DNA of 64,000 nt. Origin: Cyclobacteriaceae bacterium. Its GTDB lineage: Bacteria; Bacteroidota; Bacteroidia; Cytophagales; Cyclobacteriaceae. Below are positions 34,148-44,041 of this stretch, piece after piece (position 1 is the stretch's first letter; each line of letters begins with the position of its first letter). The notes below the pieces were generated by a model. The model ran no database searches. It had not been told where the DNA came from and saw nothing but the letters and a program-made list of their open reading frames with translations. Position numbers and translations under genes: made by a program. The stretch lies in contig JALHRJ010000017.1 in NCBI GenBank assembly GCA_022841475.1, positions 25,795-89,794 of the forward strand. Reading direction: 5' to 3'.

Positions 34148-34178
34148 TTGACAAATGTTTTTTTGCATTGCATCTTTG
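34148..34178 (+). promoter_or_regulatory. Bacteroidota promoter (-33 TTG and -7 box)
   Basis: TTG at 34148-34150 and CATCTTTG at 34171-34178 (one mismatch to TAnnTTTG) are separated by 20 bases, the expected spacing. The -7 box ends only five bases before the ATG at 34184, so any leader is very short. Confidence 0.45.
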
Positions 34179-34183
34179 AATAT

Positions 34184-36394
34184 ATGAAAGTGAATAGTGG
34201 AACGTATCGTTTTTTCTCTGTTATAATACTTGTTCTGATTTTCTTAGGTTGTAGCCAAACGAAGGAGCACAAACAGATGCTCCGATATCTGGATGAATTA
34301 AAGAAACGAAATGCAACGCGCGAAAACTTTTTTTATCCGGAAGCCAAAGTACTTCATTACGATTCGTTGATTTTAACAGCTAAAACAGAAGCCGCAATCT
34401 TAAGCAGCAATTATTATAAAGGCTATTTTCTTTTACAAGCCGGTGAGCCCGAGCAGGCTATTGAGATTTACAAGAATCTTCTTATCCGAATGGATTCAAC
34501 CGATAAAGAAGCGATCAAATTGGTTAACCAATATCTGGGTGTTGCTTATTTACGATTGGGAGAACAAATGAATTGCATAACCAATCGCACCGCGGAGTCT
34601 TGTATTTTTCCTATTCAAGGAAAGGGAATTCATCTGGATAACATGGGTTCTAAAAATGCCATTGCTCATTTTGAATCTCTGTTACGGATATCACCCGATG
34701 ATTTGGAGACCCGGTGGCTTTTGAATATTGCATACATGACGTTGGGTATTTATCCGGATTCTGTTCCGAAAGAATTTTTGATTCCAGGTTTATCCGATCA
34801 GGTTTCTAACGGCATAAAACCCTTTCAGGAAATTTCCAGCGAGCTGGGTATTGTTGAGAAGAACATGTCGGGCGGGGTTATCATTGAAGATTTTAACCTG
34901 GATGGATACTTAGATATTGTAACATCAGCCTGGGGTCTTGACGAACCCATGCATTTTTGGTTGAATAATGGCAATGGCTCATTTACCGATTTGTCGGTTG
35001 AATCAAAACTAGGTGAGTTTACAGGGGGACTTAACATGATGCAGACCGATTACAATAATGATGGTTATCCAGACATTTTTATTTTACGTGGGGGTTGGAT
35101 GAATAAATTTGGGCGCCAGCCAAATTCTTTGTTACGGAATAATGGGGACAATACATTTACCGACATAACTCAGTCCAGTGGATTGCTCTCATTCGCTCCT
35201 TCGCAAACAGCCACCTGGAATGATTTTAACAACGATGGGTGGCTGGATGTATTTATCGGTAATGAAAGCAATCAACCCGAATTGCATCCGTGTCAATTTT
35301 ACATCAATCAAAAAGATGGTACGTTTAAAAATGTAGCTTATGCGGCAGGTGTAGATTTGATCGACTTTGCCAAGGCGGTTACTTCAGGAGACTATGACAA
35401 TGATGGCTGGCAGGATATTTTTGTTTCTACGATGAATCGGAAAAGTTATTTATTCCGAAATACAGGAATGGTGGATGGTACAGTAAAATTTGAAGATGTA
35501 TCCGATCGTGCTGGTTTTACCAATCAGGTAAGTAAAACATTTCCTACCTGGTTTTGGGATTATGATAATGATGGCTTGTTGGACATTTTTCTCTGCGCCT
35601 TTGAATTTGATAAATCACTGGGCTATTACGAGGCAGCTGAAAAATTAGGACTTCCCTTGCGGGATGAATCGAAGATGAAACTCTATCATAATAATGGAGA
35701 TGGCACCTTTACGAATGTAGCTGAGCAGGTTGGCCTGGCTTCTGTGGCTAATGCAATGGGTTCTAATTTTGGCGATATTAATAATGATGGATTCCTGGAC
35801 TTTTATCTCGGCACCGGAAACCCCGATTCAAAGTCGATTATCCCCAATAGATTTTATTTAAATGATCAAGGCGCTTCATTTACAGATGTAACGGCATCAG
35901 CACGGTTAGGGCATTTACAAAAAGGCCATGGTGTTGCATTTGCCGATCTCGATTATGATGGTGATCAGGATATTTATTTACAGGTAGGCGGATCCTTCAA
36001 AGGAGAAAGTAACCAGAACTGTTTGTATGTAAACCCAGGCCAAAACGAAAACAACTGGATTGCCATCAAACTGGAAGGTGTTCAATCCAATCGTATGGGG
36101 ATTGGAAGTAGAATAGAATTAACATTCAATGAAAATGGTAAAGTGCGACACGTTTATCGCGATGTCAATTCAGGCGGAAGTTTTGGATCTTCGCCCATTC
36201 TTGCTCACATCGGTATTGGCACCGCAACGGTGATTGATCGCATTCAAATTCAATGGTCGGGAAGCAACCTTAAGCAGGAGTTTAATAAAATTAATCCCAA
36301 CCAATTAATCTACATTAAAGAAGGGGCGGAGCAAATTGAAACCCGGTCACAACAAAAATTAAGCTTTGTCAAGCAAACACTGGCCAACCAATAG
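34184..36394 (+). CDS. FG-GAP/VCBS repeat lipoprotein with ASPIC/UnbV C-terminal domain
   Basis: ATG 34184 gives a lipoprotein signal (MKVNSGTYRFFSVIILVLIFLGC). TPR-like helices follow (about 50-200). A propeller of FG-GAP/VCBS repeats then contains calcium loops such as DFNLDGYLDI, DYNNDGYPDI, DFNNDGWLDV, DYDNDGWQDI, DYDNDGLLDI and DINNDGFLDF. The C-terminal ASPIC/UnbV domain has the segments NRMGIGSRIELTF and DRIQIQWSGS. Members of this CRTAC1-like family are common in Bacteroidota and are thought to bind ligands or surfaces. Function here is unknown. Confidence 0.9.
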   Translation: MKVNSGTYRFFSVIILVLIFLGCSQTKEHKQMLRYLDELKKRNATRENFFYPEAKVLHYDSLILTAKTEAAILSSNYYKGYFLLQAGEPEQAIEIYKNLLIRMDSTDKEAIKLVNQYLGVAYLRLGEQMNCITNRTAESCIFPIQGKGIHLDNMGSKNAIAHFESLLRISPDDLETRWLLNIAYMTLGIYPDSVPKEFLIPGLSDQVSNGIKPFQEISSELGIVEKNMSGGVIIEDFNLDGYLDIVTSAWGLDEPMHFWLNNGNGSFTDLSVESKLGEFTGGLNMMQTDYNNDGYPDIFILRGGWMNKFGRQPNSLLRNNGDNTFTDITQSSGLLSFAPSQTATWNDFNNDGWLDVFIGNESNQPELHPCQFYINQKDGTFKNVAYAAGVDLIDFAKAVTSGDYDNDGWQDIFVSTMNRKSYLFRNTGMVDGTVKFEDVSDRAGFTNQVSKTFPTWFWDYDNDGLLDIFLCAFEFDKSLGYYEAAEKLGLPLRDESKMKLYHNNGDGTFTNVAEQVGLASVANAMGSNFGDINNDGFLDFYLGTGNPDSKSIIPNRFYLNDQGASFTDVTASARLGHLQKGHGVAFADLDYDGDQDIYLQVGGSFKGESNQNCLYVNPGQNENNWIAIKLEGVQSNRMGIGSRIELTFNENGKVRHVYRDVNSGGSFGSSPILAHIGIGTATVIDRIQIQWSGSNLKQEFNKINPNQLIYIKEGAEQIETRSQQKLSFVKQTLANQ

Positions 36395-36506
36395 CTCTTT
36401 TGTTTCTCTCTGATTTACCATCGAAACATTAATCAGTCTACTTGTCAACAACGCTTCGTCATAGACGAAAAATATTCTTATATTGAATTTGCGAAACCCT
36501 CCACCC

Positions 36507-38768
36507 ATGAAGCAAGAGACAATTCAAGAATCCATCATCAAAAAAATTGACAGACGCACTTTTCTGAAAGCTACCGGAATCACTACAACGGGGCTTGTGC
36601 TGGGTCTTCAATGGGCATGCTCACCCACTACAGAAACCTCCAATGTTTCTTTTGCACCAAACGTTTATTTAACTATTAATCCCGATGGATCAGTTATTAT
36701 AGTTGCACATCGTCAGGAAATGGGCACGGGTATTCGCACGGGCCTTCCCATGATTGTAGCTGATGAATTGGAGGCTGACTGGAAAAAAGTAAGTCTGGTG
36801 CAAGCTGTTGGCGATGAGGCAAAATATGGCAACCAAAATACGGATGGTTCATTCTCTGTGCGAATGTTTTTTGAGCCGATGCGGAAGGCTGGTGCCTCGG
36901 CAAGGATGATGCTCGAACAAGCAGCTGCCAAAAAATGGGGTGTTGATGTGAGTGAATGTAAAGCACTCAATCATGAAGTCGTTCATAGTAGTGGAAAGAA
37001 AATTGCATTCGGTGATTTGACGGAAGAAGCATCGAAGTTGCTTGCTCCCGCAGATGATAAAATAGTTCTTAAGAAAAAGGGGGATTGGAAATACATCGGC
37101 AAACCAATGAACTTGTATGATGTACCGGATATTGTAAAAGGTACAGCCGTATACGGAATTGATGTCGTTAAACCGGGGATGAAATATGCAGTGATACTAC
37201 GGTGTCCTACAGCCGGAGGAAAGGTGAAGAGTTTTTCGGATGCAGAAGCAAAGAAAGTATCCGGTGTGGTGAAAATTTTTGAAATGGCCGCTTCAGGCTT
37301 TCCCGCAGGATTTGATGTGCCGCAAGGTGGCATTGTGGTGGTGGCAGATACAACATGGGCTGCGTTAAGTGCTCGTAAGGCGTTACAAGTAGAATGGGAT
37401 TATGGCGTGAATGGTTCTTATGATACGGATGCTTATATCAATGAACTCAAAACGAAAGTAAAAAAGAAAGGTGATGTTCGCAGATCGAATGGCTCCATAG
37501 ATAAAGCGATCAACGGGGCAGCTAAAGTTTTAGAATCAACCTTTGTCACACAACATTTGTCGCATGCACCGATGGAGCCACCCAATGCAACAGCATTATT
37601 TAAGGATGGCAAGATGGAGCTTTGGGCACCAGTCCAATCACCCCAATGGATTCGTGATAGTGTGGCCGCAAACCTAAAGCTGGATGCCGCGAATGTAACC
37701 GTCAACGTAACTTTACTTGGTGGGGCGTTCGGAAGAAAATCAAAGCCTGATTTTGCTGTGGAAGCCGCGTTGATTGCTAAGGAACTGGAAGGCACACCGG
37801 TTAAAGTCACCTGGACCCGTGAAGACGATTTGGCGCACGATTTTTTTCATGCGTGTAGTGTACAACAGATCCGTGTTGCTCTTGATAAGCAAAACAACGT
37901 TACTGGCTGGAATCATCGCAGCGCCTTCCCCCCGATTGGTGGCACCACCAATACCAAGGAAATTTCACCCAGTACAGGCGAACTTGGGTTAGGCGTCATT
38001 GACTTTCCTTACAACGTTCCTAATGTTTCCTGCGAAGCCATTGAATCACCTGCCAAAACAAGAATCGGTTGGCTAAGATCGGTAAGTAATATTCAGCATG
38101 CTTTTGCGGTAGGCAGTATGCTCGATGAAATCGCGCACTATCGCAAGGTTGATCCTGTAAAAAATTTACTGGAGTTGCTGGGTCCTGACAGAATGATTCC
38201 ATTCAATGAATACATCGAAGGCTTTGAGAATTATGGTGAACCTCTGGATAAATTTCCATGGAGCACTGCTCGTTTGCGCAATGTGATTGAGTTGGTTGCT
38301 GAGAAGTCCGGTTGGGGTAAAGAACTCCCCAAGGGACATGGCATGGGAATCTGTGCCCATAAAAGTTTTCTAACCTATGTAGCCTGTGTAGTTCATGTAG
38401 CCATCGATGACTCAGGCAAACTCACCATACCAGAAGCACATTATGCTATTGACTGTGGACAAGTAGTAAACCGCAACTCGGTTATTCAACAATTTGAAGG
38501 CGGCTTTATTTTCTCGCTCAGCGGAGCTTTAAAGGGCGGCATCACTTTTAAAGAGGGTCGCAGTCAGGAAACTAACTTCGATAAATTTTTGGTTGCACGC
38601 ATGGAAGATGCACCGCTTGTTAAAACACATGTACATATTGTCGAGAATGATGAGAAGCCAACAGGTGTAGGCGAGCCTCCTGTTCCGCCAGTTGCTCCTG
38701 CATTGGCAAACGCAATTTTTGCTGTTACGGGAAAACGATATAGAGATTTACCGATTAAACTTTCATAA
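36507..38768 (+). CDS. Molybdopterin-binding subunit, IorB-like (xanthine oxidase family)
   Basis: ATG 36507 is favoured over an upstream TTG. A Tat signal (DRRTFLKATGITTTGLVLGL) ends near a cysteine, so the protein is exported folded. The molybdenum-binding part includes LLGGAFGRKSKPDFAVEAA and the C-terminal GVGEPPVPP with the catalytic Glu. The length (753 aa) matches isoquinoline 1-oxidoreductase beta subunits. The usual small [2Fe-2S] partner (IorA-like) is not adjacent on either side, so either it is elsewhere or electrons leave by another route. The substrate is unknown. Confidence 0.9.
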   Translation: MKQETIQESIIKKIDRRTFLKATGITTTGLVLGLQWACSPTTETSNVSFAPNVYLTINPDGSVIIVAHRQEMGTGIRTGLPMIVADELEADWKKVSLVQAVGDEAKYGNQNTDGSFSVRMFFEPMRKAGASARMMLEQAAAKKWGVDVSECKALNHEVVHSSGKKIAFGDLTEEASKLLAPADDKIVLKKKGDWKYIGKPMNLYDVPDIVKGTAVYGIDVVKPGMKYAVILRCPTAGGKVKSFSDAEAKKVSGVVKIFEMAASGFPAGFDVPQGGIVVVADTTWAALSARKALQVEWDYGVNGSYDTDAYINELKTKVKKKGDVRRSNGSIDKAINGAAKVLESTFVTQHLSHAPMEPPNATALFKDGKMELWAPVQSPQWIRDSVAANLKLDAANVTVNVTLLGGAFGRKSKPDFAVEAALIAKELEGTPVKVTWTREDDLAHDFFHACSVQQIRVALDKQNNVTGWNHRSAFPPIGGTTNTKEISPSTGELGLGVIDFPYNVPNVSCEAIESPAKTRIGWLRSVSNIQHAFAVGSMLDEIAHYRKVDPVKNLLELLGPDRMIPFNEYIEGFENYGEPLDKFPWSTARLRNVIELVAEKSGWGKELPKGHGMGICAHKSFLTYVACVVHVAIDDSGKLTIPEAHYAIDCGQVVNRNSVIQQFEGGFIFSLSGALKGGITFKEGRSQETNFDKFLVARMEDAPLVKTHVHIVENDEKPTGVGEPPVPPVAPALANAIFAVTGKRYRDLPIKLS

Positions 38769-38872
38769 ACACTGAGTAGTAGTTGGGTTTATTTTATTCC
38801 GTGTTGTCGGTCAAGGCAAGTTTCAGAAGTACTTGTGATTTTCTTTCTTAAGACTTATTTAAATATTCTGTT

Positions 38873-40612
38873 GTGAAAAAAACATTGCTTCTTTTCGGGG
38901 GAGTCTTACTGATTTTCATTTCAGTAGCTACTCTTCGCATTCCCCATTTATTTACGTTTCGAAGTCAGATTGATGCATCTGTAGTTCCGCCCATATCGAT
39001 ATGTGGCACACCGGGCGCAAGAACGATTCTTAAAATAATGGACACTACCCGGCAAATGGCTCCGCTCATGGAGAACTTAGGCAAGTATGGAATGAAAGTG
39101 TCGACTTCCAATGACCGAGCACAATTGTTTTTTAATCAAGGTCTCAATTTGTATTACGGATTTAATCATTTGGAAGCCTATAGATCATTCAAAGAAGTAG
39201 CCCGGTTAGATCCTGCCTGTGCAATGGCCTATTGGGGGCAAGCACTTTCATTAGGGCCTAACATCAATCTTCCTATGGATCCGGCAGATACTGAAACTGT
39301 TTATAAGGCGTTGCAAAAAGCATTGACATTGCTGGATAAATCATCACCCAAAGAGCAAGCGTTGATCAGTGCATTAAGCAGACGTTATACAGCAGAGGCG
39401 TTAAAGGATAGAAAATCGTTGGATGAAGCCTATGCAATAGCCATGGAAGAAGTTACAAAAAATTTTCCAGAGGATGCAGAAGTAAATACGCTATACGCGG
39501 AAGCGCTGATGGACTTGCACCCGTGGGACTTTTGGAAAAACGGAAAAGCTCAACCCTGGACATCGCAACCTGTAGCGATTATTGACAAGGTGATTTCAAA
39601 ATATCCCAATCACCCCGGTGCGAATCATTTGAATATTCATATCCTTGAGGCTTCTCCTGATCCTGATAAGGCTGTTGAAAGTGCCGATAAACTCATCGAC
39701 CTGGTACCTGGTTCGGGTCACCTCGTACATATGCCTTCACACATCTACATTCGTGTAGGCCGGTATATTGATGGAGTTGAATCCAATGAGCGGGCAGTAA
39801 AAACGGATGAGGAATACATTGCACAATGCAAAGTGCAGGGCGTTTATCCATTATTTTATTATCCGCACAATTATCATTTTCTTTTGGCGTGTGCCCAAAT
39901 GGCAGGTATGAGTAGTAAGTCGGCAGTAACTGCGGAAGCTCTAAAGAAAAGTATTCCTGCCGAGATGATGAACATACCGGACTTTGTTACACTGCAACAT
40001 TGGTATACGATGCCCTGGTATAATATGGTTCGTTTTGGTAAGTGGAATGAGGTATTGCAAATCAACGAGCCTGTTGACTCACTAAAATATGTTAAGAGTG
40101 TTTGGCATTATGCGCGAGGTATGGCGCTTATCCGGAAGAATAAAGTAACAGAGGCACAGCAGGAATTATCAAATCTCTCAAGCTTGGTAGCCGATCCGTT
40201 TATGGAGAGCACCATCGGTGGATTTAACAGTTTCAAAAATGTGTTGGGCATTGGCCAAAATATTCTGGCAGCCGAGATTCAGACTAAACTCAAAAATTAT
40301 GATCAGGCAATTCAGTTCATGAATAAGGCGATGGACATAGAGGATAACCTATTATACCAGGAACCACCTGACTGGTATCACCCTACGCGTCAGGTATTGG
40401 GAGCAATTTTATTGGAAGCAAAGAAACCGTCACTTGCCGAGCAGCGCTTTCGTGAAGACTTGAATCAGTATAGAAATAATGGATGGTCGCTACACGGCTT
40501 ACATCAAAGTCTGCTGGCCCAAGGTAAAAAGAAGGAGGCTGCGCTAGTGAAGAAAGAATTTGACAAGGCTTTTGGCAAGGCAGATATCACATTGAAATCT
40601 GTTCGGTATTAA
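38873..40612 (+). CDS. Exported tetratricopeptide-repeat protein
   Basis: The start is GTG 38873, which opens a hydrophobic N-terminus (MKKTLLLFGGVLLIFISVATL). Several TPR-like helical pairs follow (LFFNQGLNLYYGFNHLEAYRSFKEV, NHPGANHLNIHILEASPDPDKAVESADKLIDLV). The segment LVHMPSHIYIRVGRYIDG recurs in a family often found in Bacteroidota beside metallo- or oxidoreductase genes. The catalytic status is unclear. It lies 104 bases after the IorB-like gene on the same strand and might be co-expressed. It is convergent with an AraC gene, one base apart. Confidence 0.8.
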   Translation: MKKTLLLFGGVLLIFISVATLRIPHLFTFRSQIDASVVPPISICGTPGARTILKIMDTTRQMAPLMENLGKYGMKVSTSNDRAQLFFNQGLNLYYGFNHLEAYRSFKEVARLDPACAMAYWGQALSLGPNINLPMDPADTETVYKALQKALTLLDKSSPKEQALISALSRRYTAEALKDRKSLDEAYAIAMEEVTKNFPEDAEVNTLYAEALMDLHPWDFWKNGKAQPWTSQPVAIIDKVISKYPNHPGANHLNIHILEASPDPDKAVESADKLIDLVPGSGHLVHMPSHIYIRVGRYIDGVESNERAVKTDEEYIAQCKVQGVYPLFYYPHNYHFLLACAQMAGMSSKSAVTAEALKKSIPAEMMNIPDFVTLQHWYTMPWYNMVRFGKWNEVLQINEPVDSLKYVKSVWHYARGMALIRKNKVTEAQQELSNLSSLVADPFMESTIGGFNSFKNVLGIGQNILAAEIQTKLKNYDQAIQFMNKAMDIEDNLLYQEPPDWYHPTRQVLGAILLEAKKPSLAEQRFREDLNQYRNNGWSLHGLHQSLLAQGKKKEAALVKKEFDKAFGKADITLKSVRY

Positions 40613-40613
40613 A

Positions 40614-41570
40614 TCAGCGCTTTAGTAAAGAAGGATTGATTCCGAATTTTTTCTTGAACGCGGTTGAAAAATGATTGTGGTATTTGTATCCTACTATCGA
40701 GCTGATTTCCTGAATGGTCTGATCAGCGTTTAGCAGTAGATGGTAGGCGTGCTCCAATCGTTTGCTCAATAAGAATTCGAACACGGTTGTGTTAAAATTT
40801 TCGCGGAAACCCTTTTTTAAGACGAACTCATTGATCCCGAAATTCCGAGCGATTTCTTTGAGCGAGTGTTCCTTAAGAAAATTACCGGCCAGGTAATCAT
40901 GAATAGCATAAAATAAATCCTGCTGGGGGGATGGGCTTTTTTCTGATGCGGTCTTTTCCGATAAGTTGCTCAGCTGCAAAGCCACCAGCTCATGCACTTT
41001 TGCTTCCAAGAGGAGTCTCTTCAATGAACCACTTAACAGACTATTAAAAATTTCATGAATGGCCTTAAGCATATCAGCAGTTATCGCATAATCTCCAGGG
41101 TAATATATTTCCTTATCGACTAATTTTTTGCGCAGGTCGCACGACCATTGTTCTGAATTACATAACAGGTTGACATAATGTTCACGATCGATTTCAATAT
41201 GCACGTTGTTGAAGATAGGATCAAAGTGAAGCAAGTAATCATTTTCAGGTACGTACAGTTGATGATAGCGCTGCGCGGTCAGGTTAGCCGAGAGTTTATT
41301 ATTGAGGAAGTGCGCGCCCATACTACCTTTCAAAGAAATACAATGATGCACAGCATTACCTAGCCCGGCTTTCTGGTATTGCACGTTTACCGGCCTGAGC
41401 AAATGGGCCCGGTGTTCATAGATGCGGATGTATTTTAGATTAAGCGAACGCTCCTGCCAATAACCAAAATCAGGATGCTGACGGGATGTTTCAAGAAAGC
41501 CGTTGATCTCTCGCGTATCTGTTGTATAATGGTCAAATTCATCGAAATCAATAGTAGTTGACGTTTTCAT
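40614..41570 (-). CDS. AraC family transcriptional regulator
   Basis: This 318-aa protein has an uncharacterised N-terminal region (1-210) and a C-terminal AraC/XylS DNA-binding domain (about 215-318; LKEIARNFGINEFVLKKGFRENF, EISSIVGYKYHNHFSTAFKKKF). The N-terminal part resembles the sensor regions of Bacteroidota AraC proteins that respond to small molecules. It is divergent from the hemerythrin-like gene across about 90 bases and may control it. Confidence 0.9.
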   Translation of the reverse strand: MKTSTTIDFDEFDHYTTDTREINGFLETSRQHPDFGYWQERSLNLKYIRIYEHRAHLLRPVNVQYQKAGLGNAVHHCISLKGSMGAHFLNNKLSANLTAQRYHQLYVPENDYLLHFDPIFNNVHIEIDREHYVNLLCNSEQWSCDLRKKLVDKEIYYPGDYAITADMLKAIHEIFNSLLSGSLKRLLLEAKVHELVALQLSNLSEKTASEKSPSPQQDLFYAIHDYLAGNFLKEHSLKEIARNFGINEFVLKKGFRENFNTTVFEFLLSKRLEHAYHLLLNADQTIQEISSIVGYKYHNHFSTAFKKKFGINPSLLKR

Positions 41571-41659
41571 AAACTCCTTTTAGCGTACACAATGCTCCGT
41601 TTAACGTAGGCTTTTTTGCAAGGTTACTTCGTGTAAGGGCTATAAATAATTGAAAAACC

Positions 41660-42346
41660 ATGAATACAAATCGTCACAATTCTTTCAATCAAATTCACAA
41701 AGGTCTGCGAGCTCAGCTGTATGACACCGCCTTGAAAATCCAGCAAACCGATATGTCGCAAGTGGAAGCAGCAGCCCCGGTAATTGAACAAATTGAGGAA
41801 GTACTTTTTCTGTTTGAAAGCCATGCACATGGAGAAGATCATTATTTCAATGAGCCGTTGGAGAAAACAAATCCTGAAGTAGCTAGTCTTTTTGAAAAGG
41901 AACATGTGGAGGATCATCGTCTGGCGGATGTATTGAGCAGCCTGATCGCCTCGTACAAAGAAGCTGCTACCACTGACGCGAGAGCGGAGAAAGGCAAGCA
42001 TTTGTTTTATGCATTCAATGAGTTTATCGCTTTCAATCTGTATCACATGAACAAGGAAGAGATTGAATTGAATGCGGCACTCTGGGATCGCTACACAGAT
42101 TCAGAAATCAAATCCATAGAGCAGACCCTGGTGCAAAGTATCCCACCACAAAAGATGATGAAATATGCGAAGTGGATGATTCGAGGAATAAACAATAAAG
42201 AACTTATTCATTGGCTGGAAGAAGTGCGCGCATTTGCACCCGCCCCGGTATTTGAAATGCTCATCGTTATTGCAGAGACCGAGCTGCCAACCGATCGCTA
42301 TCAATTAATAGCTCGTGCGTTGAAGTATGAAGTTAAGGCAGCTTGA
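41660..42346 (+). CDS. Hemerythrin-like domain protein
   Basis: This 228-aa helical protein has candidate iron ligands in ESHAHGEDHYF, EKEHVEDHRLADVL and FNLYHMNKEE, the His/Glu pattern of hemerythrin (DUF2249/RIC-type) domains. A di-iron site would bind oxygen or nitric oxide, or protect iron-sulfur centres. It is divergent from an AraC gene, which suggests regulation by stress or a redox signal. A MITE-like element begins 24 bases after its stop. Confidence 0.85.
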   Translation: MNTNRHNSFNQIHKGLRAQLYDTALKIQQTDMSQVEAAAPVIEQIEEVLFLFESHAHGEDHYFNEPLEKTNPEVASLFEKEHVEDHRLADVLSSLIASYKEAATTDARAEKGKHLFYAFNEFIAFNLYHMNKEEIELNAALWDRYTDSEIKSIEQTLVQSIPPQKMMKYAKWMIRGINNKELIHWLEEVRAFAPAPVFEMLIVIAETELPTDRYQLIARALKYEVKAA

Positions 42347-42370
42347 GGAAATTGAATAACAACCAAAAAC

Positions 42371-42542
42371 GAGGCTGTCTCAAAAGTCAGACCGTCATTG
42401 CGGGCTTTGACCCGCAATCCAAGATTAGAAAAGGTAGAATGAGATTCCGGCTCAAGGCCTGCCTGCTCCGCCTACTGTCGGATTCAGCAAAGGCAGGGCC
42501 GGAATGACATTTCACTTTCTGATTGACTTTTGAGACAGCCTC
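42371..42542. mobile_element. MITE-like palindrome, copy B (GAGGCTGTCTC ends)
   Basis: Perfect 19-bp terminal inverted repeats GAGGCTGTCTCAAAAGTCA bound a 172-bp non-coding element. It contains ATTGCGGG paired with CCCGCAAT and a larger ATTCCGGC/GCCGGAAT hairpin with an extra arm of about 50 bases. It fills the gap between convergent genes (stops at 42346 and 42565). It shares ends and internal design with copy A at 32179. Confidence 0.75.
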
Positions 42543-42564
42543 GTTGTTTGTAAAGTGAACTGAT

Positions 42565-44016
42565 TTATTTCCTGTCCAATGGAGGAGGACCTTCGGGTAA
42601 TAATCCTTTGTAAACGGCATCGCCTTTGCGTTGCTTGAATTCTGCTTTTACAGCTTCCAATTTTTTGGGATCTTCAAACAGGTCAATCATTGTCATCGAT
42701 AGTGTTTTGGACGCATGCAACATGCCCTTGTGCCCAATCGACATGCCACCACAAGCAACAACGGCCCAGGAGTGCCAGGGTGTTCCAATCGGTGCTGTAG
42801 CCACACTCAATCGGATGGTTGGCGCTACCCAACTTACATCACCTACATCAGTAGAGCCACCGCCTGCATTGGGATCGGTTGCTTCCAATGGTTCCACCAC
42901 AGTATGTAAACCCACTTGTGGCTTGCCAGTGCTTTCCTGTATTTTCTTTGCGAAGTCAACTTCGTCATTCGTATATGACATCGGCCCCAGCAAACCCAGA
43001 TTCTTTGTAACGAAATCACCACCTGTACGATTCACCAGCACTTCATAAACACCCGACACCAATGTGATTTTATAATCTACGTTGGCTAAAATGGCAGCGC
43101 CTTCCGCCATCTTCTTTACCCTTTCATAAACTTCTTGCATGCCTTCGCGTTTGGTGTCTCGTACGCGTACCCAAAGACGTGAATAATCAGGCACTACATT
43201 CACAACTTGTCCACCATCCTGAATATGATAATGAATGCGTACCGATGGCTTGATGTGTTCACGCAAATAGTTAATGCCTGAGGTATAAAGCTCCAGTGCG
43301 TCCGAAGCACTTCTTCCATTCCACGGATCTGCGGAAGCGTGTGCAGCCTGGCCATTGAATTCAACAATGAAATCAACCAATGCTAAACCGGTTTGCACTG
43401 CGGCCTTCGTTTCTGCACCTGGGTGCCAATCCATCACGGCATCGACACCGTTGAATAATCCTGCGCGCACCATCCACAGTTTGCCAAAGAATTTTTCCTC
43501 TGCAGGGGTTCCATAAAATTTAATGGTGCCTTTAATTTTCCCTTGCTCAATCATTTCTTTAATTGAGATCGCTGCACCTAAACTGGCCGTTCCAAATAAA
43601 TTATGCCCGCAACCATGACCGGGTTTACCTTCATGCAAAGGACTCTTGGTTGGAACTTTATTTTGGGATAAGCCTGGCAAGGCATCGAACTCGCCCAGAA
43701 TTCCAATCACCGGGCTGCCACTTCCATACGTAGCCACAAAGGCAGTTGGCATTTCGGCAACGCCACGTTCCACTTTAAAACCATTCGCTTCGGCATAGTC
43801 GGCCAGTAGTTTAGAAGATTGTACTTCATTGAAAGCAGTTTCTTCAGCGGCCCAAATCTTGTCGCTGATCTCAATCAGTTTGGCTGAATGATTATCGACA
43901 GACTGAATGACTAATTTTTTGTTTGGTGTTATGATTGGAGTTGTAGATTTTTTTTGTGCGAAGACAACTCCTGATAAAATAAGAACCGAAAAAAGGACAG
44001 ACGTAATAAATTTCAT
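42565..44016 (-). CDS. Exported M20-family amidohydrolase (AbgB-like)
   Basis: The signal peptide MKFITSVLFSVLILSGVVFAQ is followed by an M20 catalytic domain with GILGEFDALPG and then HGCGHNLFGTASLGAA, plus EEKFFGKLWMVRAGLF. AVMDWHPG and VQTGLALVDFIVEFNGQAAHASADP mark the lid domain. The best match is the p-aminobenzoyl-glutamate hydrolase AbgB / indole-acetyl-amino-acid hydrolase type. Export suggests hydrolysis of peptide-like conjugates in the periplasm. It is followed on the same strand by a MITE and preceded by a PIG-L gene 25 bases upstream; the two probably form an operon. Confidence 0.92.
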   Translation of the reverse strand: MKFITSVLFSVLILSGVVFAQKKSTTPIITPNKKLVIQSVDNHSAKLIEISDKIWAAEETAFNEVQSSKLLADYAEANGFKVERGVAEMPTAFVATYGSGSPVIGILGEFDALPGLSQNKVPTKSPLHEGKPGHGCGHNLFGTASLGAAISIKEMIEQGKIKGTIKFYGTPAEEKFFGKLWMVRAGLFNGVDAVMDWHPGAETKAAVQTGLALVDFIVEFNGQAAHASADPWNGRSASDALELYTSGINYLREHIKPSVRIHYHIQDGGQVVNVVPDYSRLWVRVRDTKREGMQEVYERVKKMAEGAAILANVDYKITLVSGVYEVLVNRTGGDFVTKNLGLLGPMSYTNDEVDFAKKIQESTGKPQVGLHTVVEPLEATDPNAGGGSTDVGDVSWVAPTIRLSVATAPIGTPWHSWAVVACGGMSIGHKGMLHASKTLSMTMIDLFEDPKKLEAVKAEFKQRKGDAVYKGLLPEGPPPLDRK

Positions 44017-44041
44017 AGGTATGGATTAAGAATTGATTTAG

